Below are positions 41,492 through 50,908 of a DNA stretch of 64,000 nt, piece after piece. Source of the stretch: 58-81 sp012729145 (GTDB taxonomy: Bacteria > Synergistota > Synergistia > Synergistales > Thermovirgaceae). The DNA lies in NCBI GenBank assembly GCA_040770625.1, contig JAXGIW010000006.1, positions 1-64,000 on the forward strand, given 5' to 3'. Made by a program: the position numbers and the translations under genes. The notes under the pieces are model-generated. The model saw only the letters and a list, made by a program, of their open reading frames with translations, made no database searches and had not been told where the DNA came from. How positions within the stretch are numbered: position 1 is the stretch's first letter; the number at the start of each line of letters is the position of its first letter.

Positions 41492-41767
41492 ATGGGGTTC
41501 CTGGACCGGTTCTTCCGCAGGGAAACACCCAGGAAATCAGCCAAGGAGAGGCTCCAGCTGGTTCTTATCCACGACCGGGCCGACATTTCTCCCGGCACGA
41601 TGGAGCTGATAAGAAAGGACCTTATCAAGGTCATAAGCAACTACATGGTCATATCCGAAGAAGGTATCGAGATGGACCTCGAGAGGGATGGGCGATCCGT
41701 CGCCCTGGTGGCGAGCATCCCAGTGCTGGAGGTCAAGAGGAAGCGATCCAGGGAAGGAGATAAATGA
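41492..41767 (+). CDS. minE: Cell division topological specificity factor MinE
   Basis: A 91-residue protein that drives MinD off the membrane and sets pole-to-pole oscillation. The N-terminal amphipathic helix MGFLDRFFRRE, the MinD-contact helix SAKERLQLVLIHDRADI and the C-terminal dimer domain with LIKVISNYMVI are clear. It starts 3 bp after minD and overlaps rodA by ATGA. Its presence means an oscillating Min system rather than DivIVA/MinJ. Confidence 0.95.
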   Translation: MGFLDRFFRRETPRKSAKERLQLVLIHDRADISPGTMELIRKDLIKVISNYMVISEEGIEMDLERDGRSVALVASIPVLEVKRKRSREGDK

Positions 41768-42879
41768 CCGGACTTGGGGCGCTTCGCGAAGATCTTTCCA
41801 GGCTGAAGGATATCGACAGGGTCCTTGTCGCTGCAGTGATCCCACTCCTGGCTATCGGCGTTGTCTCCATCTACAGCGCTCTTGCCGGGAGGGGTGAAGT
41901 GGCGGTGAGCATGGCCCTGAGGCAGGTGGTCTGGAGTGTCATGGGGGTTGTGGCCTTCATGATCACCTTTGCTGCCGGGTACGAGAGGATGTTCAGGTAC
42001 GGCTACTGGCTCTACGCCGGAGCGCTTCTGACACTGACAGCTCTGCTGATCGCCGGATATACCGCCAAGGGGGCCACAAGCTGGTTCGACTTCGGTGCTT
42101 TCCGTTTTCAGCCATCGGAACCGACAAAACTGGCCCTGTCGATCATACTTGCCGTCTTCCTCTGCCGTTACCCGCCCAAGACCCTGGTCAACATCCTGGG
42201 GGTCCTCCTCCTGTCATCTTTTGCCACTGTCCTGGTCCTCCTGCAGCCCGACCTTGGGGGAGTGATAGTCTACGCCTTCATGATCTTCGTTGCCCTGGCG
42301 GTGGCCGGGACTCCCAGGAAATATTTACTGCTCCTGGCAGGGATAGCGCTTCTCTCGCTGCCGGTCGGATGGTCAATGCTCAAGGAGTACCAGAAACTGA
42401 GGATGCTCGTCTTCCTGAACCCCTCCATAGACCCCCTCGGGGCCGGGTACAACGTCATACAGTCCCGCATAGCCGTCGGCGCCGGCGGTCTTTTCGGGAA
42501 GGGGTTCCTCCAGGGCTCCCAGAGCAAGCTCCATTTTTTGCCTGAAGCCCATACTGACTTTGTCTTCAGCGTCTTCTCCGAGGAGTTCGGTTTCGTCGGT
42601 GCCTCCATCGTCCTTTTCCTCTTCGCGGTCCTGCTGTGGAGGATGATAAGGACAGCGGCGAGATCGGGCGACCAGAGGGGGAAGATCCTGGTGGCGGCGA
42701 TATCGGCCTGGATATGGTTCCAGATCTTCGAGAACATCGCCATGACAGTCGGGATCGCCCCGGTGACCGGTCTTGCGCTTCCCTTCATGAGTTACGGAGG
42801 GAGCTCCCTGGTCTCCCTGGGGGCCGCTCTCGGCCTTGTCCAGAGCGTCCATGTTTCGGCGAGGCCCCAGTATGAGTGA
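41764..42879 (+). CDS. rodA: Peptidoglycan glycosyltransferase RodA
   Basis: SEDS-family glycosyltransferase that works with PBP2. The 371 residues give about ten membrane helices. The SEDS catalytic-loop segment FQPSEPTKLAL is followed by VLLQPDLGGVIVY, and the C-terminal signature LPFMSYGGSSL is clear. Its place just after mrdA and the min genes favours RodA over FtsW. Confidence 0.93.
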   Translation: MTGLGALREDLSRLKDIDRVLVAAVIPLLAIGVVSIYSALAGRGEVAVSMALRQVVWSVMGVVAFMITFAAGYERMFRYGYWLYAGALLTLTALLIAGYTAKGATSWFDFGAFRFQPSEPTKLALSIILAVFLCRYPPKTLVNILGVLLLSSFATVLVLLQPDLGGVIVYAFMIFVALAVAGTPRKYLLLLAGIALLSLPVGWSMLKEYQKLRMLVFLNPSIDPLGAGYNVIQSRIAVGAGGLFGKGFLQGSQSKLHFLPEAHTDFVFSVFSEEFGFVGASIVLFLFAVLLWRMIRTAARSGDQRGKILVAAISAWIWFQIFENIAMTVGIAPVTGLALPFMSYGGSSLVSLGAALGLVQSVHVSARPQYE

Positions 42880-42900
42880 AGAATTCATGGAGGCGTTCTG

Positions 42901-44694
42901 ATGCCCTTTATATTCGACGAACTGGAAGACCCCATCTGGCAGATGCTCTCATCGGTGAAGAGACCCTCCAGGTATGCCGGGGGCGAGTGGGGTGCCGACG
43001 GAGGCCTTGTCGAGGGGGAGGAGAGGTCATCCATCTGTCTTGCCTTTCCCGACGTCTACGAGGTCGGCATGAGCTACCTGGGCTACCAGATCCTCTACAA
43101 CATGGCATCGGGAATACCCGGCGTCAGGGTGGAGAGGGTCTACTGCCCATGGCCGGATGCAGAGGCATACATGCGCGAGAACCGCATGGCCCTTTGCTCC
43201 CTCGAGTCGGGAAGGCCCATCTCTTCCTTCGACGTGGTAGGTTTCACCCTTCAGTACGAGCTGACCAGCACGAACATCCTCACCATGCTCGATCTGGGGG
43301 GGGTCCCCCTGAAAGCCTCCGAGAGGGGGGAGAAGGACCCCCTGGTAGTGGCAGGCGGCCCTGGTGCCTTCGCGCCGGAGCCGCTGGTCCCATTCTTCGA
43401 CGTCTTCTGTGTCGGCGACGGGGAACTCCTGCTCCCGGACCTTCTCTCTCTCTTCCCGACCAGGTCCAGGGAAGATGTCCTGAGAGGTCTCGCGAAGACG
43501 GAGGGTTTCTACGTTCCTGCCTTTCATGAAGGCCGGTCTGTGAGAAGGAGGGTGCTGATGGATCTGGACGGGGGTTTCGCCCCGTCGGGGATGATAGTCC
43601 CCTCCAGCGAGATAATTCATGACCGGGTCGGAGTAGAGGTCTTCAGGGGGTGCACCAGGGGTTGCCGCTTCTGCCAGGCAGGAGTGGTCTCCAGGCCTGT
43701 ACGGGAGAGGTCGCCCGAGAGGGTGGCCGGGATCGCCAGAGATCTTCTGGCAATGTCCGGCTACGACGAAGTCGGGCTGGTATCGCTCGCATCATGCGAC
43801 TACAGCGGCATCGAGAGGGTGGTTGACCTCCTGGGGCCTGATCTTTCGGCCAGAAACTTCCGGCTATCCCTTCCCAGCCTCAGGATGGACGCCTTCTCGG
43901 TCGAACTCGCCGACCACCTCGAGGAACTTGGCAGGGGTGGGCTTACCTTTGCGCCGGAGGCCGGGACCCAGAGGTTAAGGGATGTGATCAACAAGGGTAT
44001 CACCCAGAAGGAGATGGAGGACACCTTCCGGGAGGTCTTCTCCAGGGGCTGGGACAGGGTCAAGCTTTACTTCATGATGGGGTTGCCGACGGAGACCCTG
44101 GATGATATCGAGGCCATAATGGAGATCTCTCTCCTGGCCAGGGACATGGGGCGCAGACTGGGCAAGAGGCCCAGGATCGGGGTCTCCGTGGCGGGGTTCG
44201 TCCCCAAGCCGCACACTCCCTTCCAGTGGGAGGCCCAGGCAACCGTGGAGGATCTGGCCATGAAGGGCGGCACTCTCAAGAGAATGGCCAAAAAGGCCGG
44301 CATAGGCCTTAACTACCACGAACCGGCCCAGACTTTTCTGGAGGGGGTCATGGCCAGGGGGGACCGGAGGATAGCTGCAGTGATTGAGAGGGCATGGAGG
44401 AACGGTGCCCGCTTCGACGGATGGACCGAGTGTTTCGACATGGGAAGATGGATGAACGCCTTCGATTCTGAAGGGGTAGACCCGAAGGAGTACACAGGCA
44501 GAACCAGGGGGGTCGAAGAGGTCTTCCCGTGGGAGGTCGTGGACGTGGGAGTATCCCGCGCCTTCCTGTGGTCTGAGAGGGAGAGAGCCCTGTCGGGAGA
44601 TCTCACTCCGGACTGCAGGGGTGGCAGTTGCAACCTCTGCGGTTGGCAGCAAGATGGCTGCCCCGTCCTGGAGGAGAAAAATGGCCAGGGTTAG
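42901..44694 (+). CDS. B12-binding-like radical SAM protein (TIGR03960 type)
   Basis: A 597-residue protein of the family usually annotated TIGR03960. The N-terminal half has a cobalamin-binding-like Rossmann region (SSICLAFPDVYEVGMSYLG and VVAGGPGAFAPEPL). The radical SAM cluster is C251-x3-C255-x2-C258 in GCTRGCRFCQAG, and a Cys-rich end follows (CRGGSCNLCGWQQDGC). The tail overlaps the next gene by 14 bp. The pair often sits beside rng, as here. The reaction is not established; RNA or ribosome modification is a guess from context. Confidence 0.85.
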   Translation: MPFIFDELEDPIWQMLSSVKRPSRYAGGEWGADGGLVEGEERSSICLAFPDVYEVGMSYLGYQILYNMASGIPGVRVERVYCPWPDAEAYMRENRMALCSLESGRPISSFDVVGFTLQYELTSTNILTMLDLGGVPLKASERGEKDPLVVAGGPGAFAPEPLVPFFDVFCVGDGELLLPDLLSLFPTRSREDVLRGLAKTEGFYVPAFHEGRSVRRRVLMDLDGGFAPSGMIVPSSEIIHDRVGVEVFRGCTRGCRFCQAGVVSRPVRERSPERVAGIARDLLAMSGYDEVGLVSLASCDYSGIERVVDLLGPDLSARNFRLSLPSLRMDAFSVELADHLEELGRGGLTFAPEAGTQRLRDVINKGITQKEMEDTFREVFSRGWDRVKLYFMMGLPTETLDDIEAIMEISLLARDMGRRLGKRPRIGVSVAGFVPKPHTPFQWEAQATVEDLAMKGGTLKRMAKKAGIGLNYHEPAQTFLEGVMARGDRRIAAVIERAWRNGARFDGWTECFDMGRWMNAFDSEGVDPKEYTGRTRGVEEVFPWEVVDVGVSRAFLWSERERALSGDLTPDCRGGSCNLCGWQQDGCPVLEEKNGQG

Positions 44695-45301
44695 GATGAT
44701 CTTCTCCAAGAGAGGGAGGGTCTGCTTCGTACCTCACGTGGAGATGCCCGCCCTGTTCTGCCGGGCCCTCAGGAGGGCAGGGGCCAGGATAGAGATGACC
44801 GAGGGGATGAGCCCTCACCCCAGGATAAGCCTCGGACCGGCCCTTCCGGTGGGCGTCCCTGCCCTGGGGGAGCCTCTGGAGGTTTGGATCGGGAACTGGG
44901 AGGAGCAGTTCGGGGGATCTGTCAACAGCTTTCTGCCCCGGGGCGTGACCGTCCTGAGGTATGGTGTCGTCGACGGAAGGCAGCGGCTGAGCGAAGAGTG
45001 CACGGCAGCCCTCTACAGGATCATTTTCAGGGAGGGTCAGGCCTTTGAAATCATCCGGAAAATGATCTCCGGGGGGTGGGTGCCTGTCGGCCATACTCTG
45101 GACATTTCGGCCTCCGGGAACTGGATCGACGTGGCGGTCTCCTCTCCCGGTCAGACCGGGGGTGGCACGATCGTCAAAAGCCTTGTTAAAGAGGGCGTGG
45201 TCGGCTCCTGGAGCGAACTGCTGGTAACAAGGCTTGCCGTGGGCAGATGGTCAGGGAAGAGTGTAAGCCCTTTGCCCTGCGGAGGAGGTGGTCGGGGGTG
45301 A
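44681..45301 (+). CDS. Radical-SAM-linked DUF2344 protein (TIGR03936 type)
   Basis: A 206-residue protein beginning MARVRMIFSKRGRVCFVPHV, the start of the DUF2344/TIGR03936 family, followed by ALRRAGARIEMTEGMSPHPRISLGPALPVG. In some genomes it is fused to the C-terminus of the preceding radical SAM protein. Here it is separate but overlapping, which supports a common complex. A start at ATG 44681 (CTGGAGGAG upstream) is chosen over an earlier in-frame ATG. Function unknown. Confidence 0.82.
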   Translation: MARVRMIFSKRGRVCFVPHVEMPALFCRALRRAGARIEMTEGMSPHPRISLGPALPVGVPALGEPLEVWIGNWEEQFGGSVNSFLPRGVTVLRYGVVDGRQRLSEECTAALYRIIFREGQAFEIIRKMISGGWVPVGHTLDISASGNWIDVAVSSPGQTGGGTIVKSLVKEGVVGSWSELLVTRLAVGRWSGKSVSPLPCGGGGRG

Positions 45302-46794
45302 TCTGCGACAGGAAGATCTTCGCAAATGTCATAGACCCCGAGGAGACGAGGGTCGCCATCGTAGAGGGAGGCCGCCTCAACGAGATATTCGTGGAACGTA
45401 TGTGGGACCGCCAGCGGAGCGGAGAGATCTACAAGGCCAGGGTCGACAGCGTAATCCCCGGTATGAATGCTGCCTTCCTGAACCTCGGGGAGGGGCGCAA
45501 CGCCTTCCTGTACCTTGAGGACGCCAGGGGAACGGAGGTCAGGCAGAACCTGGACTTGCTTGTCCAGGTGACCAAGACCGCCAGGAAAGGCAAGGGGGCC
45601 AGGGTCACAACCAGGATATCCCTGCCCGGAAGATTCCTGGTCCTTGTCCCGGGAGGTCACGAAACGGGGGTCTCGAGGCGCGTATCGGAGGAACAGAGAG
45701 AGCGGTTGCGGGGGTACGCCCGGGCAATAAGGCCCGATGGGTTCGGGATCATAGTCAGGACCGCGGCTGAGGGCGTTGACCAGGATATCCTTGAAGAGGA
45801 CCTGGAGAACCTCCTCCATATCTGGGACGGCATCTCCCGCATGGCCCGGGAGCAGGATGCCCCCTGCCTTCTCTACCAGGACCTGGGACTGGTGGGGAGG
45901 ATCCTCAGGGATGAGCCCTTTGGTGCCGTGGACGAGATAATCGTCGATAGCGAGGAGGAGTACCGGAACGTCCTGGCCTTCCTCGAACGATTCCCATCCA
46001 ACGGTTCCACCCCCGAGGTAAACCTTCACAGGGGCAACATACCCATCCTCGAGTTCTACGGTATAGAAAAGGACCTGGAGTCGGCCCTGGAAAGAAAGGT
46101 ATGGCTGGGGTCCGGGGCCTACCTCGTCATTGACCAGACCGAGGCCCTTACCGTGATCGACGTTAATACCGGCAAATTCACGGGCGATGGAGATCCGAGG
46201 AGCACCATTCTGAGGACCAACCTGGAGTCGGCCCGGGAAGTGGCCAGGCAGCTGAGGCTGAGGGCGCTGGGTGGGATAGTGGTCGTGGATTTTATCGATA
46301 TGGAGGACGAGGAGGACCAGAGAGAGCTCCTCGACACCCTCAGGGAACTGTTCAGGAACGACCGCTCAAGGGCGAGGGTCTTCGGCGTGACACCCCTGGG
46401 GCTGGTGGAGCTCACAAGGAAGAGAGCTCGCTCCGACATCAGGGCCTCCTTCACCAGGGGATGTCCCTTCTGCGGAGGCACGGGCGTGGTCCCGAGGGAG
46501 GAGAGCATTGCCATGTCCCTGAAGAGGTTCATAAGAAAGGTGGTCCTTTCAGGGCGCCCCGAAGCTCTCCTTATCGAACTCCATCCGACGGTGGCCTCCT
46601 TCGTGGCGGATAGCTTCCTCCCACTCTGGGAGGAGGAGTTCGGGACCAGGCTGTTCCTCAGGCAGGTCCCTGACAGCTCCTGGGATAAATACAGGCTCGA
46701 AACCCAGGGTTCTCTGAAGCAGGTCGAGCACAGGATAGACCTTCTGGAGAAGAGGGTGGCAGGAAGCGTTGTACATAGGACGGATCCATCTTAA
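45298..46794 (+). CDS. rng: Ribonuclease G/E family endoribonuclease
   Basis: An endoribonuclease for rRNA or mRNA processing. The 498 residues have the S1-like domain (YKARVDSVIPGMNAAFLNLG), the catalytic DNase I-like region with Mg2+ ligands in VIDVNTGKFTG and VVVDFIDMED, and the Zn-link CPFCGGTG. It lacks the long C-terminal scaffold of RNase E, so RNase G is the better name. GTG 45298 overlaps the previous stop and follows GGAGGAGG at a usable distance; a GTG-free longer frame from ATG 45247 is less likely. Confidence 0.93.
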   Translation: MICDRKIFANVIDPEETRVAIVEGGRLNEIFVERMWDRQRSGEIYKARVDSVIPGMNAAFLNLGEGRNAFLYLEDARGTEVRQNLDLLVQVTKTARKGKGARVTTRISLPGRFLVLVPGGHETGVSRRVSEEQRERLRGYARAIRPDGFGIIVRTAAEGVDQDILEEDLENLLHIWDGISRMAREQDAPCLLYQDLGLVGRILRDEPFGAVDEIIVDSEEEYRNVLAFLERFPSNGSTPEVNLHRGNIPILEFYGIEKDLESALERKVWLGSGAYLVIDQTEALTVIDVNTGKFTGDGDPRSTILRTNLESAREVARQLRLRALGGIVVVDFIDMEDEEDQRELLDTLRELFRNDRSRARVFGVTPLGLVELTRKRARSDIRASFTRGCPFCGGTGVVPREESIAMSLKRFIRKVVLSGRPEALLIELHPTVASFVADSFLPLWEEEFGTRLFLRQVPDSSWDKYRLETQGSLKQVEHRIDLLEKRVAGSVVHRTDPS

Positions 46795-49700
46795 AGGTTT
46801 CAAGAGCTTCGGCGGAAGTCACGAGATAGCCCTCTCCAGCAACTTCACCGCCGTCGTGGGACCCAACGGCAGCGGCAAGAGCAACATCCTTGACGCACTT
46901 CGCTGGGTCCTGGGTGACGGCAACCCAAGCCGCCTGAGGATAGTCAGGCAGGGCGACCTCCTCTTCCAGGGGAGCATAAGCCTCCCCCCGGCCTCGTCTT
47001 CTGAGGTAATGGTCCATCTCAGGGAGGGCAACAGGGTGAGCACCCTCCGTCGCCGGTTCACCAACGATGACGGCAGCACCATGCTTGTCGACGGAAGAAG
47101 GATCAGGCTTATCGACCTCGACGATATCAAGAGGAAGTGGCGGCTGGAAGGGGACCGCTTCGCCTTCATCAGTCAGGGTGAGGTCTCGGAGGTCATCCAG
47201 CAGCGCCCCCTCCAGCGGAGGATGCACCTGGAGGCCATCTTCGGGATCGACCTCTACCGGAAACAGAGGGAGGAGGCTATCCAGAGACTGGACGTGGCCA
47301 CCCTGGAGATGCAGAGGATCGTGACCCTCAAGACGGAGCTTCAGACCAGGAAAGAGGCCATCGTCGATCTCGTTATTCGCGCCCGGGAGGCCAAGGGGGT
47401 CATCGATCAGCTCGAGCGCGAGAAGAGCCAGCTCTATTGGGTCAAGCGGGCACGCTCCGAGAAGATCATCGACGGGATCAGGAGGGAGCTCTCGGAGCTT
47501 GGTGAACAGGCGACAGCCTCCAAGTTCTGGAACTCGGGGTGGAGAAGGGCACTGAACAGGGCCGAGGATGCGATCAACTCGATCTCCGAGGGCAGGGGCT
47601 CCATGGCTTCCACCGTCACTGGACTCGAGCGGATCCTGACGGATTCCCGGAGGAAACTTTTCTCCCTCTCTACGTCCCTCGTGGGATCGATGGAGAGAAG
47701 GAAAGCCCTGCTGGGGGATATTGCCGGAGAGAAGGATCGTTTTGCCGGGACAGACAAAAGGCTGGAGGACCTTGAAAGGGACGTGGCCAGGGCGGCAGAA
47801 GAGGAGAAGGGGGCCTCCCGGTCCTTCGACGACGCCAGGAGGGAATGGGAGCAGTATCGAAAGAGGATCGAGGAGAGGTCCGACAGGATAAGGAGCCTTG
47901 GGGAGGAAAGGGCCGCCTGTGAGGCAGCCCTGGAATCAGCCCGTTCAAAAGGAAAGGGGTTTGGCCTTTCCTTACTGGATGTGCTCAGGGAGATATCCCG
48001 TTCCGAAGAGAGCGTGAAAGAGGCCAGGAAGGATCTCGGACGGCTCAGGGAGGAGATCCTGCAGAAGAGGTCCCTGGAAGAGGCGGCCGGCAACAGGCAG
48101 AGGGACGTCTATGCCGCCTTCCAGCAGGCGGCCGCATCGCTCCAGAAACTTTCCAGGGAGCTATCCGCCCTTGAGGGTGAGATGGAGACCCTCAGGGAGA
48201 CAGCCTTTACAAGGGTCTATCCAGCCCCGGTACAGCACCTGATGGCCGCAGTAAGGCTTGGCCGGATAGACGCCTCCCCCAGGCCGCTGGCCGACGTCAT
48301 CTCCTGTCCTGACAGGCTTGTGACCGCCCTGGAGTCCTTCCTCGGGGCAAGGCAGTTCCTCCTCTTCGTGAAGGACATCGACGAGGCGGGGAGGTGTATT
48401 GCCCATCTCAAGGCCAGGTCGGCGGGCAGGGCGACCTTTCTCCCCCTGGAGAGCGCCAGGGCCAGGCACCCCATGCGGAACATAAGGGAAGGCCGGCAAG
48501 GAATTGTCGGATGGGCCTCGGACCTGGTAGGCATGGAGAGCGAGTGGAAGGAGTGCGTTCTTCATGTCCTCGGTGACCTTCTGATCGTGGAGAGTTTTGA
48601 CGTGGCCAGGGACCTTGTAAGGGAGGGGTTCCGGGGGCCGGCGGTAACCCTGGAGGGGGATGTGTTCCAGCCCGGCGGAACAATAAGCGGGGGAAAGACC
48701 ACCAAAGGTGCCGGTGCCATTGAGATCAGGAGGAACCTCCAGGAGAAGGAGAAGCAAGCGGAGAGCCTGAAGAACGAAAGGTCGCGCCTTGAGGAGGAGA
48801 TCGCGGGGCTTGAGAAGGAAGAGAGGGATGCCTCGGAGAAGCTGAGGGTCCTGTCAGAGGAGAGGAGGGCCCTGGAGGACCGAAGGCGGTCCGGGGAAGC
48901 TGCTGAGGCTGAGGCCGCAAGGGCCCGGGCCCTTGCTGATGAGAGGAGAGCGGGGATACTGGCCGCCCTCTCCTCCTGCGGAAGGGAGTACCTTGATATC
49001 CGGTCCAGGCTGGAAAGGCTGAGAGAGAGCTCTTCCGAGGAGCCTGAGACCTCCCGGGAGCTTGATCTGGTCAAGTCCCTCGAGGAGAGCAGGTCCAGGG
49101 CGGAGGTGGCAGCCGAAAGGCTTGAGACGGCCAGGAGGTTGTTCACCATGGTGCAAGATGAGCACCGAAGATCCTCATCCCGTCTCGAGGAGTTGGACAA
49201 GGGTCTTGAAGACCTCGTCCTGGCCGAGAAGTCGGGCAAGAGAGAGCTCGCTGAAGAGGGAAGGACCTATCACGGCATATGGGTGAGACTCCAGGAGGCT
49301 CTGTCGGGAATGAAGGACCTTGTGGAAGGACATTCCAGGGCCCTGGCCTCAAGGGAGAGGATCCTGGAGAGATCAGCCTCGGCCGCGGCCAGGATGGAGA
49401 GCCTGGATTCCAGGATGCGCCAGGCGAGACAGCGACTTGATTCCACAGAGGCGGAGATAGCGGAGTCGATCGACATGTGGGAGGAGAGGTTCCCCTACCC
49501 CGGTGAGGAGAGCATCGATGCCAGGGATTACGACAGGACAAGGAGAAGCGTCAGGGAACTCGAGAAGAGCCTGCGGGAGATAGGGGATGTTGACCTGGGG
49601 GTCCTTTCGGAGGACGCATCCCTCACGGAGAGGCTGGGCTTCCTGGAGGAGCAGCTCCGTGACGTCTCGACGGGGATAGACGAACTAAGGAGGCTTATCG

Positions 49701-50182
49701 AGGAGACGGACAGGCAGGCAGGTACGCTATTCTCCACCTCGCTTAAGGAGATAGACAGGAAGTTCTGCGACCTTTTCCAGCGGCTCTTCGGTGGAGGGGA
49801 AGCACACCTCAGGCTGTCCGACGAGGATAACCTCTGGGAGGCCGGAGTGGACGTGGTCGCCCGACCGCCGGGGAAAAGACCCCAGCACCTGGCCCAACTT
49901 TCGGGGGGGGAGCAGTCGCTGTCGGCTATATCCCTTCTCTTTGCCGCCATGGAGGTTGCCGGAGTGCCCCTGGCGGTTCTCGACGAGGTCGACGCATCCC
50001 TTGACGAGGTGAACCTCAGGCGTTTCTCCGAACTGGCCAAGGAATACTCCAGGACAATGCAGCTGATATGCATGACCCACCGCAGGGCAACCATGGAAAG
50101 GGCCGACCTGATGTACGGCGTCACCATGTCTGAGCCGGGACTCTCACAGGTGGTGGGTGTAAGGGTGGAGGATTGGGAGTGA
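46769..50182 (+). CDS. smc: Chromosome segregation ATPase SMC
   Basis: Condensin ATPase of 1137 residues. The Walker A motif GPNGSGKSN is at 31-39. Two long coiled-coil arms surround a hinge at about 490-640 (GRIDASPRPLADVI onward). The C-terminal head has signature LSGGEQSLSA (about 1044-1053) and Walker B LAVLDEVDASLDE. The start is TTG inside the last 26 bp of rng and the stop overlaps the next ATG. scpA and scpB are not in the window. Confidence 0.95.
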   Translation: MYIGRIHLKGFKSFGGSHEIALSSNFTAVVGPNGSGKSNILDALRWVLGDGNPSRLRIVRQGDLLFQGSISLPPASSSEVMVHLREGNRVSTLRRRFTNDDGSTMLVDGRRIRLIDLDDIKRKWRLEGDRFAFISQGEVSEVIQQRPLQRRMHLEAIFGIDLYRKQREEAIQRLDVATLEMQRIVTLKTELQTRKEAIVDLVIRAREAKGVIDQLEREKSQLYWVKRARSEKIIDGIRRELSELGEQATASKFWNSGWRRALNRAEDAINSISEGRGSMASTVTGLERILTDSRRKLFSLSTSLVGSMERRKALLGDIAGEKDRFAGTDKRLEDLERDVARAAEEEKGASRSFDDARREWEQYRKRIEERSDRIRSLGEERAACEAALESARSKGKGFGLSLLDVLREISRSEESVKEARKDLGRLREEILQKRSLEEAAGNRQRDVYAAFQQAAASLQKLSRELSALEGEMETLRETAFTRVYPAPVQHLMAAVRLGRIDASPRPLADVISCPDRLVTALESFLGARQFLLFVKDIDEAGRCIAHLKARSAGRATFLPLESARARHPMRNIREGRQGIVGWASDLVGMESEWKECVLHVLGDLLIVESFDVARDLVREGFRGPAVTLEGDVFQPGGTISGGKTTKGAGAIEIRRNLQEKEKQAESLKNERSRLEEEIAGLEKEERDASEKLRVLSEERRALEDRRRSGEAAEAEAARARALADERRAGILAALSSCGREYLDIRSRLERLRESSSEEPETSRELDLVKSLEESRSRAEVAAERLETARRLFTMVQDEHRRSSSRLEELDKGLEDLVLAEKSGKRELAEEGRTYHGIWVRLQEALSGMKDLVEGHSRALASRERILERSASAAARMESLDSRMRQARQRLDSTEAEIAESIDMWEERFPYPGEESIDARDYDRTRRSVRELEKSLREIGDVDLGVLSEDASLTERLGFLEEQLRDVSTGIDELRRLIEETDRQAGTLFSTSLKEIDRKFCDLFQRLFGGGEAHLRLSDEDNLWEAGVDVVARPPGKRPQHLAQLSGGEQSLSAISLLFAAMEVAGVPLAVLDEVDASLDEVNLRRFSELAKEYSRTMQLICMTHRRATMERADLMYGVTMSEPGLSQVVGVRVEDWE

Positions 50183-50907
50183 TGAAGACGACCCGTGACG
50201 CTATCCTCTACGGAGAGCTGGTGATCGAACAGCCTGAGGAGGGGCCCAGGGTGAGCGTGGACAGCGTTCTTCTCGCCTCTTTCGTCAAGACCAAAGGGAG
50301 GGAGAGGATCCTCGAGCTTGGTTCAGCCCACGGGGCTGTGTCGCTTCTTCTGGCGAGGAGGTTCCCCGACACCGCTATCGAGGGGCTTGAGATCCAGTCC
50401 GAACTGGTCGCCATGGCGGAGAGGAACGCCACCGACAACGGCCTTTCAGAAAGGGTGGCATTCAGGGAGGGTGACCTCCGGAGAGTGAGGGAGATCTACG
50501 GGGCCCAATCCTTTGCAGTGGTGGTGGTGAACCCGCCCTACGACGAGGTAAACCACAGCCGCCCCAGCCCTCTGGAGTCCGAAGCGGCCGCCAGGCACGG
50601 CACGCACTGCACGCTTGAGGACGTGATCATGGCCTCCAGGTATCTTCTCGCCAACAAGGGCAAGCTCTTCATCGTCTTCAGGGCCAAGAGGGTGGCCGAG
50701 CTTCTCTGCCTCCTCTCCAGGGAGCGGATCGAGCCCAAGAGGATCAGGCCCGTCTACCCGGCTCCCGGAAGGGATGCTTCGGTGGTCCTCATTCAGGCTG
50801 CAAGGTCTGCAGGCAGGGGAGCAGTGCTGGAGCCCCCCCTGTTCATCCAGAACGAAAAGGGTGAATATACGGGGGACCTCCTTGCAGCCTACAGGATAGG
50901 TGACTGA
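50182..50907 (+). CDS. TrmN6/YfiC-like SAM-dependent methyltransferase
   Basis: A 241-residue class I methyltransferase with SAM motif ILELGSAHGAVSLLLA (about 43-58), acidic loop GLEIQSEL and the N6-adenine motif NPPYDE. Similar proteins methylate tRNA1(Val) A37, but members of this family vary in target. ATG 50182 overlaps the smc stop. It is followed by rsmI, a neighbour seen in many genomes. Confidence 0.83.
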   Translation: MKTTRDAILYGELVIEQPEEGPRVSVDSVLLASFVKTKGRERILELGSAHGAVSLLLARRFPDTAIEGLEIQSELVAMAERNATDNGLSERVAFREGDLRRVREIYGAQSFAVVVVNPPYDEVNHSRPSPLESEAAARHGTHCTLEDVIMASRYLLANKGKLFIVFRAKRVAELLCLLSRERIEPKRIRPVYPAPGRDASVVLIQAARSAGRGAVLEPPLFIQNEKGEYTGDLLAAYRIGD

Positions 50908-50908
50908 G

